Below are positions 41,178 through 49,927 of a DNA stretch of 64,000 nucleotides, piece by piece (positions within the stretch are counted from its first letter, which is position 1; each line of letters begins with the position of its first letter). Where the stretch lies: positions 620,001 to 684,000 of the forward strand of contig NZ_AP027764.1 in NCBI RefSeq assembly GCF_036503815.1. The letters run 5' to 3'. The position numbers and the translations under genes were made by a program. Source of the DNA: Escherichia coli. Its GTDB lineage: Bacteria; Pseudomonadota; Gammaproteobacteria; Enterobacterales; Enterobacteriaceae. The notes beneath the pieces are model-generated. The model saw only the letters and a list, made by a program, of their open reading frames with translations, was not told where the DNA came from and searched no databases.

Positions 41178-42218
41178 ATGACTGGTCAGTCTTCATCTCA
41201 GGCGGCAACGCCCATTCAGTGGTGGAAACCCGCGCTTTTCTTTCTCGTTGTCATTGCTGGTCTCTGGTATGTGAAATGGCAACCTTACTACGGCAAAGCG
41301 TTTACCGCCGCCGAAACTCACAACATCGGTAAATCAATACTCTCACAGGCGGATGCTAATCCGTGGCAGGCGGCGTTGGATTACGCGATGGTCTATTTCC
41401 TCGCGGTATGGAAAGCGGCGGTGCTGGGAGTGATCCTCGGGTCGTTGATTCAGGTGCTGATCCCTCGTGACTGGCTGCTACGCACGCTTGGGCAATCGCG
41501 CTTTCGCGGCACGCTGCTGGGAACGCTGTTTTCGCTGCCGGGCATGATGTGTACTTGCTGTGCGGCACCGGTCGCGGCGGGGATGCGTCGTCAACAGGTG
41601 TCGATGGGCGGGGCGCTGGCATTCTGGATGGGGAATCCGTTGTTAAATCCGGCGACGCTGGTGTTTATGGGTTTTGTCCTCGGCTGGGGCTTTGCGGCGA
41701 TTCGTCTGGTGGCGGGGCTGGTGATGGTGTTGCTGATTGCGACGCTGGTGCAAAAATGGGTGCGTGAAACACCGCAAACGCAGGCTCCGGTCGAAATTGA
41801 CATGCCGGAAGCGCAGGGCGGATTTTTTAGCCGCTGGGGCAGGGCGCTATGGACGCTTTTCTGGAGTACGATCCCGGTATATATCCTTGCCGTACTGGCG
41901 TTGGGTGCCGCTCGCGTCTGGTTATTCCCCCATGCCGATGGTGCTGTCGATAACAGCCTGATGTGGGTGATTGCGATGGCGGTAGCGGGATGCTTGTTTG
42001 TCATTCCCACGGCAGCAGAAATTCCGATTGTACAAACGATGATGCTGGCAGGTATGGGAACCGCTCCGGCGCTGGCATTGTTGATGACGCTTCCTGCTGT
42101 AAGTTTGCCGTCGCTGATAATGTTGCGTAAAGCGTTCCCGGCGAAAGCCTTATGGCTGACGGGTGCGATGGTGGCGGTGTCTGGTGTGATTGTCGGCGGG
42201 CTGGCGCTGTTGTTCTGA
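41178..42218 (+). CDS. yraQ: YraQ, DUF318/ArsP-type permease
   Basis: 346 residues with about eight to ten membrane helices in two repeats. It belongs to COG0701, the permease family that contains the organoarsenical exporter ArsP. A cysteine-rich motif GMMCTCCAAPVAAGMRRQ (about 117-134) sits in the first repeat at the place of the metal/thiol motif of relatives, and the second repeat has the matching IPTAAEIPIVQTMM. Substrate unknown in E. coli. The long hairpin upstream suggests regulation at this gene. Confidence 0.9.
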   Translation: MTGQSSSQAATPIQWWKPALFFLVVIAGLWYVKWQPYYGKAFTAAETHNIGKSILSQADANPWQAALDYAMVYFLAVWKAAVLGVILGSLIQVLIPRDWLLRTLGQSRFRGTLLGTLFSLPGMMCTCCAAPVAAGMRRQQVSMGGALAFWMGNPLLNPATLVFMGFVLGWGFAAIRLVAGLVMVLLIATLVQKWVRETPQTQAPVEIDMPEAQGGFFSRWGRALWTLFWSTIPVYILAVLALGAARVWLFPHADGAVDNSLMWVIAMAVAGCLFVIPTAAEIPIVQTMMLAGMGTAPALALLMTLPAVSLPSLIMLRKAFPAKALWLTGAMVAVSGVIVGGLALLF

Positions 42219-42233
42219 TTTGAGGGAAAACAT

Positions 42234-42317
42234 GTCGGATGCGGCGTAAACGCCTTATCCGACCTACGGTTTGCATCGTTGCAGGCCTGATAAGACGCGG
42301 CAAGCGTCGCATCAGGC
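42234..42317. repeat. BIME: two REP palindromes between yraQ and dolP
   Basis: REP 1 (42234-42263) reads GTCGGATGCGGCGTAAACGC then CTTATCCGAC; REP 2 (42285-42317) reads GCCTGATAAGACGCGGCAAG then CGTCGCATCAGGC. They lie in inverted orientation between convergent genes. Confidence 0.9.
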
Positions 42318-42331
42318 ATTACAAGGTGCTG

Positions 42332-42907
42332 CTATTTAATAAACGTAAACGCTGTGGTTACACGTTTTACGCCGCTCACCCGACTGGCAATATCTGCCGC
42401 CGCTTTCGCTTCACGTTCAGTCACCAGCCCCATCAGGAACACTTCACCATTTTCAGTGGTCACTTTCACGTTGGAGGATTTCACCAGATCGCTGGTTAAC
42501 AGCTGCGAACGCACTTTGGTGGTGATCCACGTATCGTTAGACGCTTCGCCCAGACCAATCGGCTGGCCCTGACGAATCTCGTTATACACTTCGTTGGCAC
42601 CGTCTACGCCCATAGCAATCTGTTTGGCGCGAGCCGAAAGTTCAGCATTTGGTGACTGCCCAACCAGCAGCACTTTGCCCTGATAGGCCGTTACATTAAT
42701 GCGTGCTTCTTTCTTGATTTGTTCGTCTTTCGACAATGCGCTGTTCACGCGCACTTCCAGGGTTCCATCATCCACCTGGGTGCCGACACTGCGTGGGTCA
42801 GTTGCGGCTTTTGTACCCACAGCCGCGGTGCCCACTACGGCGGCAGCAACGCAACCTTGCAACAGCAGTGCGGAAATAAGGACTGCGATTGGCGATAATG
42901 CCTTCAT
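42332..42907 (-). CDS. dolP: DolP, outer-membrane BON-domain lipoprotein
   Basis: 191 residues. Lipobox LLQGC, lipidated Cys19. Two BON domains follow (about 45-112 and 120-190). DolP (YraP) binds anionic phospholipid, collects at division sites and supports BAM function and envelope integrity; it belongs to the sigma-E response. It follows diaA with 9 bases between. Confidence 0.96.
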   Translation of the reverse strand: MKALSPIAVLISALLLQGCVAAAVVGTAAVGTKAATDPRSVGTQVDDGTLEVRVNSALSKDEQIKKEARINVTAYQGKVLLVGQSPNAELSARAKQIAMGVDGANEVYNEIRQGQPIGLGEASNDTWITTKVRSQLLTSDLVKSSNVKVTTENGEVFLMGLVTEREAKAAADIASRVSGVKRVTTAFTFIK

Positions 42908-42916
42908 GTATTCTCC

Positions 42917-43507
42917 TTAAACATCCTGGTGAGGGAAAAGCGTGTTATCGATCAGATCGCACAAGCAATTTACCGTCAGCATATGCATTTCCTGAATGCG
43001 AGCACTACGATGCGAAGGAATGCGGATCTCCACATCCTGTGGCCCTAACAACCCTGCAAGTTCACCGCCGTCATAGCCAGTCAATGCCACAATGGTCATA
43101 TCACGCGTAACAGCAGCTTCTACTGCTTTTACGATATCGCGGCTGTTGCCACGGGTGGAAATGGCTAACAACACATCTCCCGCATGCCCCAGCGCCCGCA
43201 CCTGTTTTGCATACACTTCATCATGTAAGCGATCGTTGGCAATCGCCGTTAAGACAACATTATCAGTATTTAGTGCAATGGCAGGTAAGCTGGGCCGCTC
43301 CGTTTCGAATCGGTTGATCATGCTGGCAGCAAAATGCTGTGCGTTGGCAGCGGAAGTTCCATTACCACAACAGAGGATTTTGTTGCCATTGAGCAAAGAC
43401 TGAACCAGCGTCATGGCTGCACGGGAGATGGCATCCGGAAGCGCCTCTGCTGCCGCAATTTGAGTTTGAATGCTTTCAGTGAAGCAAGCTTTAATTCGTT
43501 CTTGCAC
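42917..43507 (-). CDS. diaA: DiaA, DnaA initiator-associating protein
   Basis: 196 residues, a SIS-domain protein close to GmhA. DiaA forms tetramers that bind several DnaA molecules and promote ordered assembly on oriC. The phosphosugar-type pocket [28 protein letters not shown] is present. It lies between yraN and dolP in one operon. Confidence 0.96.
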
Positions 43508-43526
43508 GCTAATCCTTAAACCTTAA

Positions 43527-43922
43527 TTATGAGTGGTCATTAAAGGCATCCTTAATCCACTCAACTTCATTCCCGGTGAAGGCTACCACATCGAACCGGC
43601 AATCCACAGTATCAAAACTCCCATTATGACGCGCGAGCCACAAGCGGGCAGTCTGTAATAATTTGTGTTGTTTGCTGTGGGTCACACTGGCTGTCGCACC
43701 ACCGTAAAGGGCTGAGCGGCGGTAACGCACCTCGACAAAAACGGTGGTCCTGCCTTCACGCATTATCAGATCGATCTCGCCGCCACGCTCGTTCACGTTA
43801 GCGGCGACAAACCGCAGTCCTTTGCTCTCCAGCCAGCGACGCGCTTGTGCCTCCCACGCATCGCCGGTCTGTTTAGTGGTTAACTGGCGGGGACTACCTG
43901 ACCTTGTTGGTACTGTAGCCAT
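43527..43922 (-). CDS. yraN: YraN, UPF0102 nuclease-fold protein
   Basis: 131 residues of the UPF0102 family, with a PD-(D/E)XK nuclease-like core: GGEIDLIMREGRTTVFVEVRYRRS carries the E...D...ExR/K pattern. Function unknown. It overlaps the 3' end of lpoA by 43 bases and is followed by diaA after 19 bases. Confidence 0.93.
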   Translation of the reverse strand: MATVPTRSGSPRQLTTKQTGDAWEAQARRWLESKGLRFVAANVNERGGEIDLIMREGRTTVFVEVRYRRSALYGGATASVTHSKQHKLLQTARLWLARHNGSFDTVDCRFDVVAFTGNEVEWIKDAFNDHS

Positions 43923-45916
43923 GATAACTTCCTGTTAATTACGCAATCCGGGTTAGCCGTCAGACTTCCGGTATTACCGTTGATTTCGAAACCCTGAACC
44001 TGGCGCATTTGTGAGAAATGATTTGCCAACGACCAGGCATCAACGCCCATCGCATACATGCGAGCCAGCGAATAATCGTTATTCACCGCACTGAGCGCCT
44101 GCTGCATTAATGGCAGATTACCGCCTGCCAGCATCGGGATTTCGCTATATTGCAAACCTTCCATTTCCAGACGGAAATCCGGACCCGCGGTGCCTTGTGC
44201 GCTTCGGGAGCTTGCGTACAGCGTTGCACCGCTCTGGCTACCGTTACGCATGGCGATCATCGGTTTGATAAAAGCGATTTCGCCCGGCGTTGCCACAATG
44301 TACACCGCATCGACACGGCCGCCATTATTGGTGAACTGGTCATCGGTTGGCGTGGTTTGCAGCGTTGGATTGTTGGTCGTTATGCCTGAGTCGGTTGTCG
44401 CTCTGGGAGTAATCGGGCTACCGGTTAAAGCGATACCAGAACCACCGTTAACTCCCGCGCGTAATTCGCTGGTGGAACCAAATTTTTGTTGCAAAACGGT
44501 ACCGCCGCCCAGCTTCTGCCACTCTTGCGCAAACGCATTGGCTACGCGATCGCCCAGCGAACTGCGAGGGATCAGCACCAGTGGCGCTTGTTTACCCTGA
44601 TCACGAATATGACGCGCTGCATCGCGCGCTTCGTCTTCCGGTGAAAGCGCGAAGTAACAAATATTGACGCGGTTTTCGATATTTTCCGGCTGGTTCAGTG
44701 CCAGCACGTTCAGCGGGGTGTTGCTTTTCAGTAACTCTTCAACGTTATTTTTCAGCAACGGACCGACCACAATACTCGCGCCATCCTGTTGAACCTGGCT
44801 TAAGATCTGGCTAAGTGGTTGTGATGAGGTATCATAAATTTTCAGCTCTGCGGATGGATTCGCGGGTGCGCTTACCGCTGCGGTGGTTGCCGCCGGGGCG
44901 CTTACAGGCACCGGCTGGGCCGCAGGTTGTTCACCGGTCAGATCGCTAACCGAGGCTTGTGCCGGGCTGGCAACGCCATCCACGGTTTGCGGCTGAGGTT
45001 GTTCTGCTACGTCTGCGGCAGGTGCGGCAGCTACCTGAGCCGCCACTGGCTGAGTGCCGATATTTTTTGCCGCTTCAAAGCCTTGCTGAATAGTGCGACC
45101 AAATACCGCTGCCTGGCCATTCAGTGGCAACAGCAGGGCGATTTTGTTGGTCGATGCGGGTTTAAACGCTTTTACGTTAACCAACTGCGTTGGCAGCATT
45201 TTCGCGCCCGGGTTGTTCGGATAACGTTTCTGCCAGTCGGCGATCCCAGCTTTCATCATGTCGGGATCGTTACGGTTATCAAACCAGACGCGCTGCAGAT
45301 CAAGCCAGCCTTGCAGAATATTTTCGTCGGCGTTGATCACCAGCGTATTCGCCTGGTCCTGAGTCATGGAGGAGAGTGCCTGCCATGTAGCATCAATATT
45401 CTGTTGCTTTTCTTTCGCGCCGAGCAGGGGTTCCTGAGCAATTAAGGCGCGCAGTAAATCAATGGAAGGACGCCCCTGACTGGCATCGATTTTTGCCTGC
45501 CAGTAACGCGCCTGCTGGTTTTGATCTAAATCGGCAGGTGTGATTTTCGCCAGCATGGTTTGTGCGCCAGCAAAATCTTTCTGCGCCAGCTTAATTTCTA
45601 CTGCCAGAAGAGTTTTCTCGCGACGCTGGTAATCGTTCAGTTCCTGCGGCAGTTGGTTAAACAGCTCCACCGCCTGCCCGGTTTTACCTTCTTTCACCAG
45701 TGCACGAATGGCGAGTAATTGCCAGTTGATCCTGGTATCATCAGAACTTTGCTGCATCTGTTGCAGGTAAAAGGCAGAATCAGCCTGCGCCGTGCCCTGC
45801 ATATAAGCAGTGGACTGATCGGGAGTATGGGTGCCACAACCGGCGAAAATCAGGGCTGCCAGAACAACAGGCAGACAACGCGCGGCTTTCAAACGAGAAA
45901 ATGTTGAGGGTACCAT
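43880..45916 (-). CDS. lpoA: LpoA, outer-membrane activator of PBP1A
   Basis: 678 residues from ATG 45916 (MVPSTFSRLKAARCLPVVL), an upstream start at 45946 being less likely. Lipobox LIFAGC with Cys27. An N-terminal TPR-like helical domain (about 30-255) is followed by a two-lobed periplasmic-binding-protein-like domain with a Pro/Ala/Gln-rich insert (about 290-345). LpoA reaches through the murein to stimulate PBP1A. It is divergent from rsmI. Confidence 0.97.
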   Translation of the reverse strand: MVPSTFSRLKAARCLPVVLAALIFAGCGTHTPDQSTAYMQGTAQADSAFYLQQMQQSSDDTRINWQLLAIRALVKEGKTGQAVELFNQLPQELNDYQRREKTLLAVEIKLAQKDFAGAQTMLAKITPADLDQNQQARYWQAKIDASQGRPSIDLLRALIAQEPLLGAKEKQQNIDATWQALSSMTQDQANTLVINADENILQGWLDLQRVWFDNRNDPDMMKAGIADWQKRYPNNPGAKMLPTQLVNVKAFKPASTNKIALLLPLNGQAAVFGRTIQQGFEAAKNIGTQPVAAQVAAAPAADVAEQPQPQTVDGVASPAQASVSDLTGEQPAAQPVPVSAPAATTAAVSAPANPSAELKIYDTSSQPLSQILSQVQQDGASIVVGPLLKNNVEELLKSNTPLNVLALNQPENIENRVNICYFALSPEDEARDAARHIRDQGKQAPLVLIPRSSLGDRVANAFAQEWQKLGGGTVLQQKFGSTSELRAGVNGGSGIALTGSPITPRATTDSGITTNNPTLQTTPTDDQFTNNGGRVDAVYIVATPGEIAFIKPMIAMRNGSQSGATLYASSRSAQGTAGPDFRLEMEGLQYSEIPMLAGGNLPLMQQALSAVNNDYSLARMYAMGVDAWSLANHFSQMRQVQGFEINGNTGSLTANPDCVINRKLSWLQYQQGQVVPAS

Positions 45917-45980
45917 AATGTATCCAGTGATATTTTTTTTACGCAATGCTCAATATTAAATCGGCAATACGGACGACACA

Positions 45981-46844
45981 ATGAAACAACACCAATCGGC
46001 GGATAATTCTCAGGGCCAGCTTTACATTGTACCGACGCCAATCGGCAATCTGGCAGATATCACCCAGCGTGCGTTGGAGGTTTTACAGGCCGTTGATCTG
46101 ATTGCCGCCGAGGATACTCGTCACACTGGTTTATTGCTGCAACATTTTGGGATTAATGCCCGGTTGTTTGCGCTGCACGACCATAACGAACAACAGAAAG
46201 CCGAAACGTTACTGGCGAAGCTGCAGGAAGGGCAAAACATTGCGCTGGTGTCCGATGCCGGAACGCCACTGATTAACGATCCCGGCTATCATCTGGTGCG
46301 TACCTGCCGAGAAGCGGGGATTCGCGTGGTGCCACTACCGGGGCCGTGTGCTGCTATCACTGCATTAAGTGCTGCGGGTTTACCATCCGATCGTTTTTGT
46401 TATGAAGGTTTCCTGCCTGCCAAATCAAAAGGCCGTCGTGATGCGCTAAAAGCCATTGAAGCGGAGCCGCGTACGCTGATTTTTTATGAATCCACCCACC
46501 GTCTGTTAGATAGCCTGGAAGATATCGTTGCTGTGCTGGGTGAGTCCCGTTACGTGGTGCTGGCGCGTGAGCTCACCAAAACCTGGGAAACCATTCACGG
46601 CGCGCCCGTTGGCGAGCTGCTGGCGTGGGTAAAAGAAGATGAAAACCGTCGCAAAGGCGAAATGGTGCTGATTGTTGAAGGCCATAAAGCGCAGGAAGAA
46701 GACTTACCCGCCGATGCCCTGCGCACGCTGGCGTTGTTACAGGCTGAGCTTCCGCTGAAGAAAGCGGCGGCGCTGGCGGCAGAGATTCACGGCGTGAAAA
46801 AAAACGCGCTGTATAAGTATGCGCTGGAACAGCAGGGGGAGTGA
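45981..46844 (+). CDS. rsmI: 16S rRNA 2'-O-methyltransferase (C1402)
   Basis: 287 residues. RsmI methylates the ribose of C1402 in the decoding centre, together with RsmH on the base. A class III (tetrapyrrole methylase fold) enzyme: [22 protein letters not shown] and [13 protein letters not shown] are the SAM and substrate loops. It is divergent from lpoA. Downstream is a hairpin and then the convergent agaI, with no fimbrial genes between. Confidence 0.97.
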
Positions 46845-46848
46845 TTAC

Positions 46849-46881
46849 AGGCGTCGCAGCAAGAATAGAGCTGCAACGCCT
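46849..46881. other. Long hairpin at the rsmI-agaI junction
   Basis: AGGCGTCGCAGC (46849-46860) pairs with GCTGCAACGCCT (46870-46881) with a single mismatch around AAGAATAGA. It has no T run on either strand. It fills nearly all of the 49-base gap between the two convergent stops. Confidence 0.65.
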
Positions 46882-46893
46882 ACACCGGGCGAT

Positions 46894-47661
46894 TTAACGA
46901 CGACACATCTCATCAATCATGCATGTGAAATAGTTATGCAGCCATAAAAACGAAGCCGGGATAGCGGTAGAGACTTTAGCCGTGAGAAAACGTTCTGTCG
47001 CATCCTGCTTTCCTTCGCCAGTCACCAGTAGCAAAACTTCGCGGGTATTGAGAATATCCTTCAGGCCTAAGGTGATCCCACGCGTCACGGGGCGACCCGC
47101 GGTTTTTAACATCTCATGTTGCTGTGTTCTGGCATCAAGTTGACTGATATGGCAGGCCGGTTGCAGGCTTTCTCCCGGTTCGTTCAGCCCAAGATGACCG
47201 TTTTTCCCCAATCCGAGAACGCATAAATCCAGACCGCCTTTGCGCGCAATCAGGTTCGTTACCCGTTCGCACTCTGTCTCATTTATCTCTTCGGAGCGAA
47301 AGCTGATGAGCTGGTCTTCACGTAGCCCCAGCGGCTGCACGATATGCTGTTGAAGGAAAGTTTCGCAGGTGCCAGGCATCGTTAATGGCAGATCCACCCA
47401 TTCGTCGAGCTTCACGAAGGTGAGCTGGCTGACATCAACCTGCTGCTGGTGGATTTTTTCTACCAGATAATGATACGTCAGTAATGGCGTGGCTCCGGTC
47501 GCCAGGCAAATCACGGCATCCGGTTTGCTACGGATCACGGCCAATAAATATTCGCTGGCACGTTCACTTAACGCCGTATAGTTTTCAACTTGTTGAAGGG
47601 TTTGCACAGGATGAAATTCCTTTAGTAAAGAGGCACCACCAGACGCAGTGCCTCGTTCCAT
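46894..47661 (-). CDS. agaI: AgaI, galactosamine-6-phosphate isomerase-like protein
   Basis: 255 residues of the NagB/6-phosphogluconolactonase family (LATGATPLLTYHYLVEKI, VKLDEWVDLP, GLGKNGHLGLNEPGE). It was first proposed to deaminate galactosamine-6-phosphate, but genetic work in E. coli assigned that step to AgaS and found agaI dispensable, so its role is unsettled. The start follows directly on the agaD stop. It is the last gene of the agaS-led operon. The C terminus ends in a short Cys-containing tail. Confidence 0.92.
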   Translation of the reverse strand: MERGTASGGASLLKEFHPVQTLQQVENYTALSERASEYLLAVIRSKPDAVICLATGATPLLTYHYLVEKIHQQQVDVSQLTFVKLDEWVDLPLTMPGTCETFLQQHIVQPLGLREDQLISFRSEEINETECERVTNLIARKGGLDLCVLGLGKNGHLGLNEPGESLQPACHISQLDARTQQHEMLKTAGRPVTRGITLGLKDILNTREVLLLVTGEGKQDATERFLTAKVSTAIPASFLWLHNYFTCMIDEMCRR

Positions 47662-48453
47662 TTACAAAATGCCGAATGCGGAACAAACAATAGAAAGCAC
47701 AAAAGTCACGCCGATTAACAGCACCGGATGCGCTTTTTTCACCCGCAGGAAGTAATACATCAACAGGGTGTAGGCCATCGGTAAAATGTTCGGGAAGACT
47801 TTATCGAAGAAATCCTGCTGCAGCGCGACGCTGTGGGTACTGTCGATGGCAAACGATGTCACCACGTTAATATGCACATACGAAGCGATCAGCCCGCCGA
47901 TTACCGTGATCCCGAGGATGGTTGCCGAACGAGCAATCATCTGCGAGTTCTCTCGCACTTTATCGATCGCCTTCACGCCGACTGAATAACCGACGTGGGT
48001 CCAGCCGACGCGCAGGAAAAAGATAAGCAGGTAAACAGCGAAAAATAGAATCGGCCCCAGCAGGTTTCCCTGACTGGCAAACGATGAGCAAATCCCCGCC
48101 ATAATCGGCAACAAAGTAAACCAGAAAATCGCATCACCAATCCCGGCGATTGGGCCAAACAGCGCCACTTTGAGGCCTTTAATGGTGTCGCGGTTTTCTC
48201 CTTTTTCTTCCATCGAAATTAATAACCCCATCAGGAATCCGACCAGATTCGGGTGAGTATTAATAAATTCGAGGTTATCTTTCATCGCCGCGCTTAGGCC
48301 CGGTTTGTCGTCCTTATAAATCTTTTTCAGGAGCGGCAACATCGCCCAGGTAAAACCGCCCGCCTGCATCCTTTCGTAGTTAAAGCTTGCTTGTAGCAGT
48401 GACGAACGAAAGCCCAGACGGGTGATATCTTTTTTACTGATTTCAGATCCCAT
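47662..48453 (-). CDS. agaD: PTS galactosamine-specific EIID
   Basis: 263 residues from ATG 48453 (MGSEISKKDITRLGFRSSLLQ); the long upstream reading to 48600 lies within agaC. A mannose-family EIID membrane subunit (SSLLQASFNYERMQAGGF is the family signature; the C-terminal part is hydrophobic). With AgaB and AgaC it forms the galactosamine permease. It overlaps agaC by 11 bases and is followed at once by agaI. Confidence 0.96.
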   Translation of the reverse strand: MGSEISKKDITRLGFRSSLLQASFNYERMQAGGFTWAMLPLLKKIYKDDKPGLSAAMKDNLEFINTHPNLVGFLMGLLISMEEKGENRDTIKGLKVALFGPIAGIGDAIFWFTLLPIMAGICSSFASQGNLLGPILFFAVYLLIFFLRVGWTHVGYSVGVKAIDKVRENSQMIARSATILGITVIGGLIASYVHINVVTSFAIDSTHSVALQQDFFDKVFPNILPMAYTLLMYYFLRVKKAHPVLLIGVTFVLSIVCSAFGIL

Positions 48454-49246
48454 TGCTGTAGTCCTCTTCTTCATTTTTACTGGCAACGGGCTGCGGTTGC
48501 GCTTGCTGCCGGGATTTCGCATTGAAAAACTCATACACCGCAAAGCCTGCACCCAGTACGGCAACTGGCAACAGGTTGCTGACCTGGATGTAGCAAACAA
48601 ACAAGAAACCGGCGATCAGGTAAGGGATATATTGTGCTTTGAACATCACGCGCAGCAGCAGGCCAAAACCAACGGCAGGCAGAATGCCGCCAGCCACTTC
48701 AAAGCCGTGGGTCAGCCAGGCGGGCATCGCTTTCACCAGCGCCTGCATCGCCCCTTGCGCCAGGTAAGTACAGAGGAAAGCAATCACCGCATACGCTGAA
48801 GCGACGATGAGCATCGTTGTCCAGTTAAGTCGGGAAAACGCTGCTGTATCCGCCTCTTTCGCACATTTATCGGCTTTGGTCATAAATAATGAGAAAGCGG
48901 AATAGAAGAACAGAATGACGTACTGCATTAACAAACTAAACGGCAGGCCAAGACCAATTGCCGTTTTGGCATCAACGCCCGTAGACCATGCAATGACGGT
49001 GGTCATCAGACCCGCCATAATTGGGTTGGGCGGCTGAACACCACCTGCGGGGGTTAATCCGGCGAAAGCCAGTTCTGTCAGGCCACCGGTAATTAAGCCA
49101 GTCTGAATATCACCGAGAATAGCGCCAGTTAGGGTACAAACGATTATCGGGCGGAATAAAAATAAGGCTTCCAGCCAAAAATCAATCCCCAGAACGAAAA
49201 CTAACGCCGCCAGGGATAATCCCTGAATTAGGGTTATTTCATGCAT
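48443..49246 (-). CDS. agaC: PTS galactosamine-specific EIIC
   Basis: 267 residues, a membrane EIIC of the mannose family (GAILGDIQTGLITGGLTELAFAG and VQPPNPIMAG are typical). It forms the translocation channel for galactosamine with AgaD. The glycine in WSTGVD (residue 90 by my count) is intact; from memory, a Gly-to-Ser change at about this place abolishes galactosamine uptake in some strains, so this allele looks functional. Confidence 0.96.
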   Translation of the reverse strand: MHEITLIQGLSLAALVFVLGIDFWLEALFLFRPIIVCTLTGAILGDIQTGLITGGLTELAFAGLTPAGGVQPPNPIMAGLMTTVIAWSTGVDAKTAIGLGLPFSLLMQYVILFFYSAFSLFMTKADKCAKEADTAAFSRLNWTTMLIVASAYAVIAFLCTYLAQGAMQALVKAMPAWLTHGFEVAGGILPAVGFGLLLRVMFKAQYIPYLIAGFLFVCYIQVSNLLPVAVLGAGFAVYEFFNAKSRQQAQPQPVASKNEEEDYSNGI

Positions 49247-49284
49247 TTTTATTACCTCAAACCAGTATTAAGGCGATTTTAAAT

Positions 49285-49761
49285 TTAGTCAGGGATTTGT
49301 TCTTTTTGATCGCCGGGGACGTCCTGAATAAAAATATTCACACCGCGTTGTTTAATAAAGCGTAAGTCCGCGAGATCTTGATCGTCGATATAAACTTTAC
49401 TGCTGATTTGCTTTTTACCTTCCGAGAAATGCATATTGCCGACGTTGACATCTTTCAGGTCAATGCCACCTTCTATCAATTTACGTACCGTTTGTGGCGT
49501 GCGGCAAATCAGGAAGATCTTCTGATGCGGTGCAGCTTTGCCGATGACGTTAATGGTTTTTTCGATAGTAAAGAAACGAATGCCAAAGCCGTAGGTTTCC
49601 GCGGTAATACCCATTAATTTTTGTTGAATATCATCGTTAGCGACAACATCATCCACGACTACCAGCAGATTTGCACCGATGGTAGATGTCCAGGTCACAC
49701 CAACCTGACCGTGAACCAGACGGTTATCAATACGGGTTAAGAGAATATTTGGACTGCTCAT
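49285..49761 (-). CDS. agaB: PTS galactosamine-specific EIIB
   Basis: 158 residues, mannose-family EIIB. Phosphorylated His in RIDNRLVHGQVG (about residue 17), the usual position. It passes phosphate from a IIA (AgaF is the only one in the cluster) to the sugar. 38 bases lie between it and agaC. About 165 bases separate it from kbaY, with a small hairpin. Confidence 0.96.
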   Translation of the reverse strand: MSSPNILLTRIDNRLVHGQVGVTWTSTIGANLLVVVDDVVANDDIQQKLMGITAETYGFGIRFFTIEKTINVIGKAAPHQKIFLICRTPQTVRKLIEGGIDLKDVNVGNMHFSEGKKQISSKVYIDDQDLADLRFIKQRGVNIFIQDVPGDQKEQIPD

Positions 49762-49877
49762 TGTGTAATCCTCACCATAAAGTTGAATAATATAATTTTT
49801 TTAAATATATTATTGTTGCGATATTTTACTGATGTATTTATTAAGGTTTAGTTATCTCCTTTACCATTAAGGCACTC

Positions 49878-49893
49878 CCCGATATTAATCGGG
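49878..49893. other. Small hairpin between kbaY and agaB
   Basis: CCCGAT-ATTA-ATCGGG, with the rest of the 165-base gap AT-rich. It may protect the kbaY 3' end or lower downstream expression. No T run follows on the minus strand. Confidence 0.5.
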
Positions 49894-49927
49894 AAGTACA
49901 TTGGGATAAATCATAAAAAACTAATGA

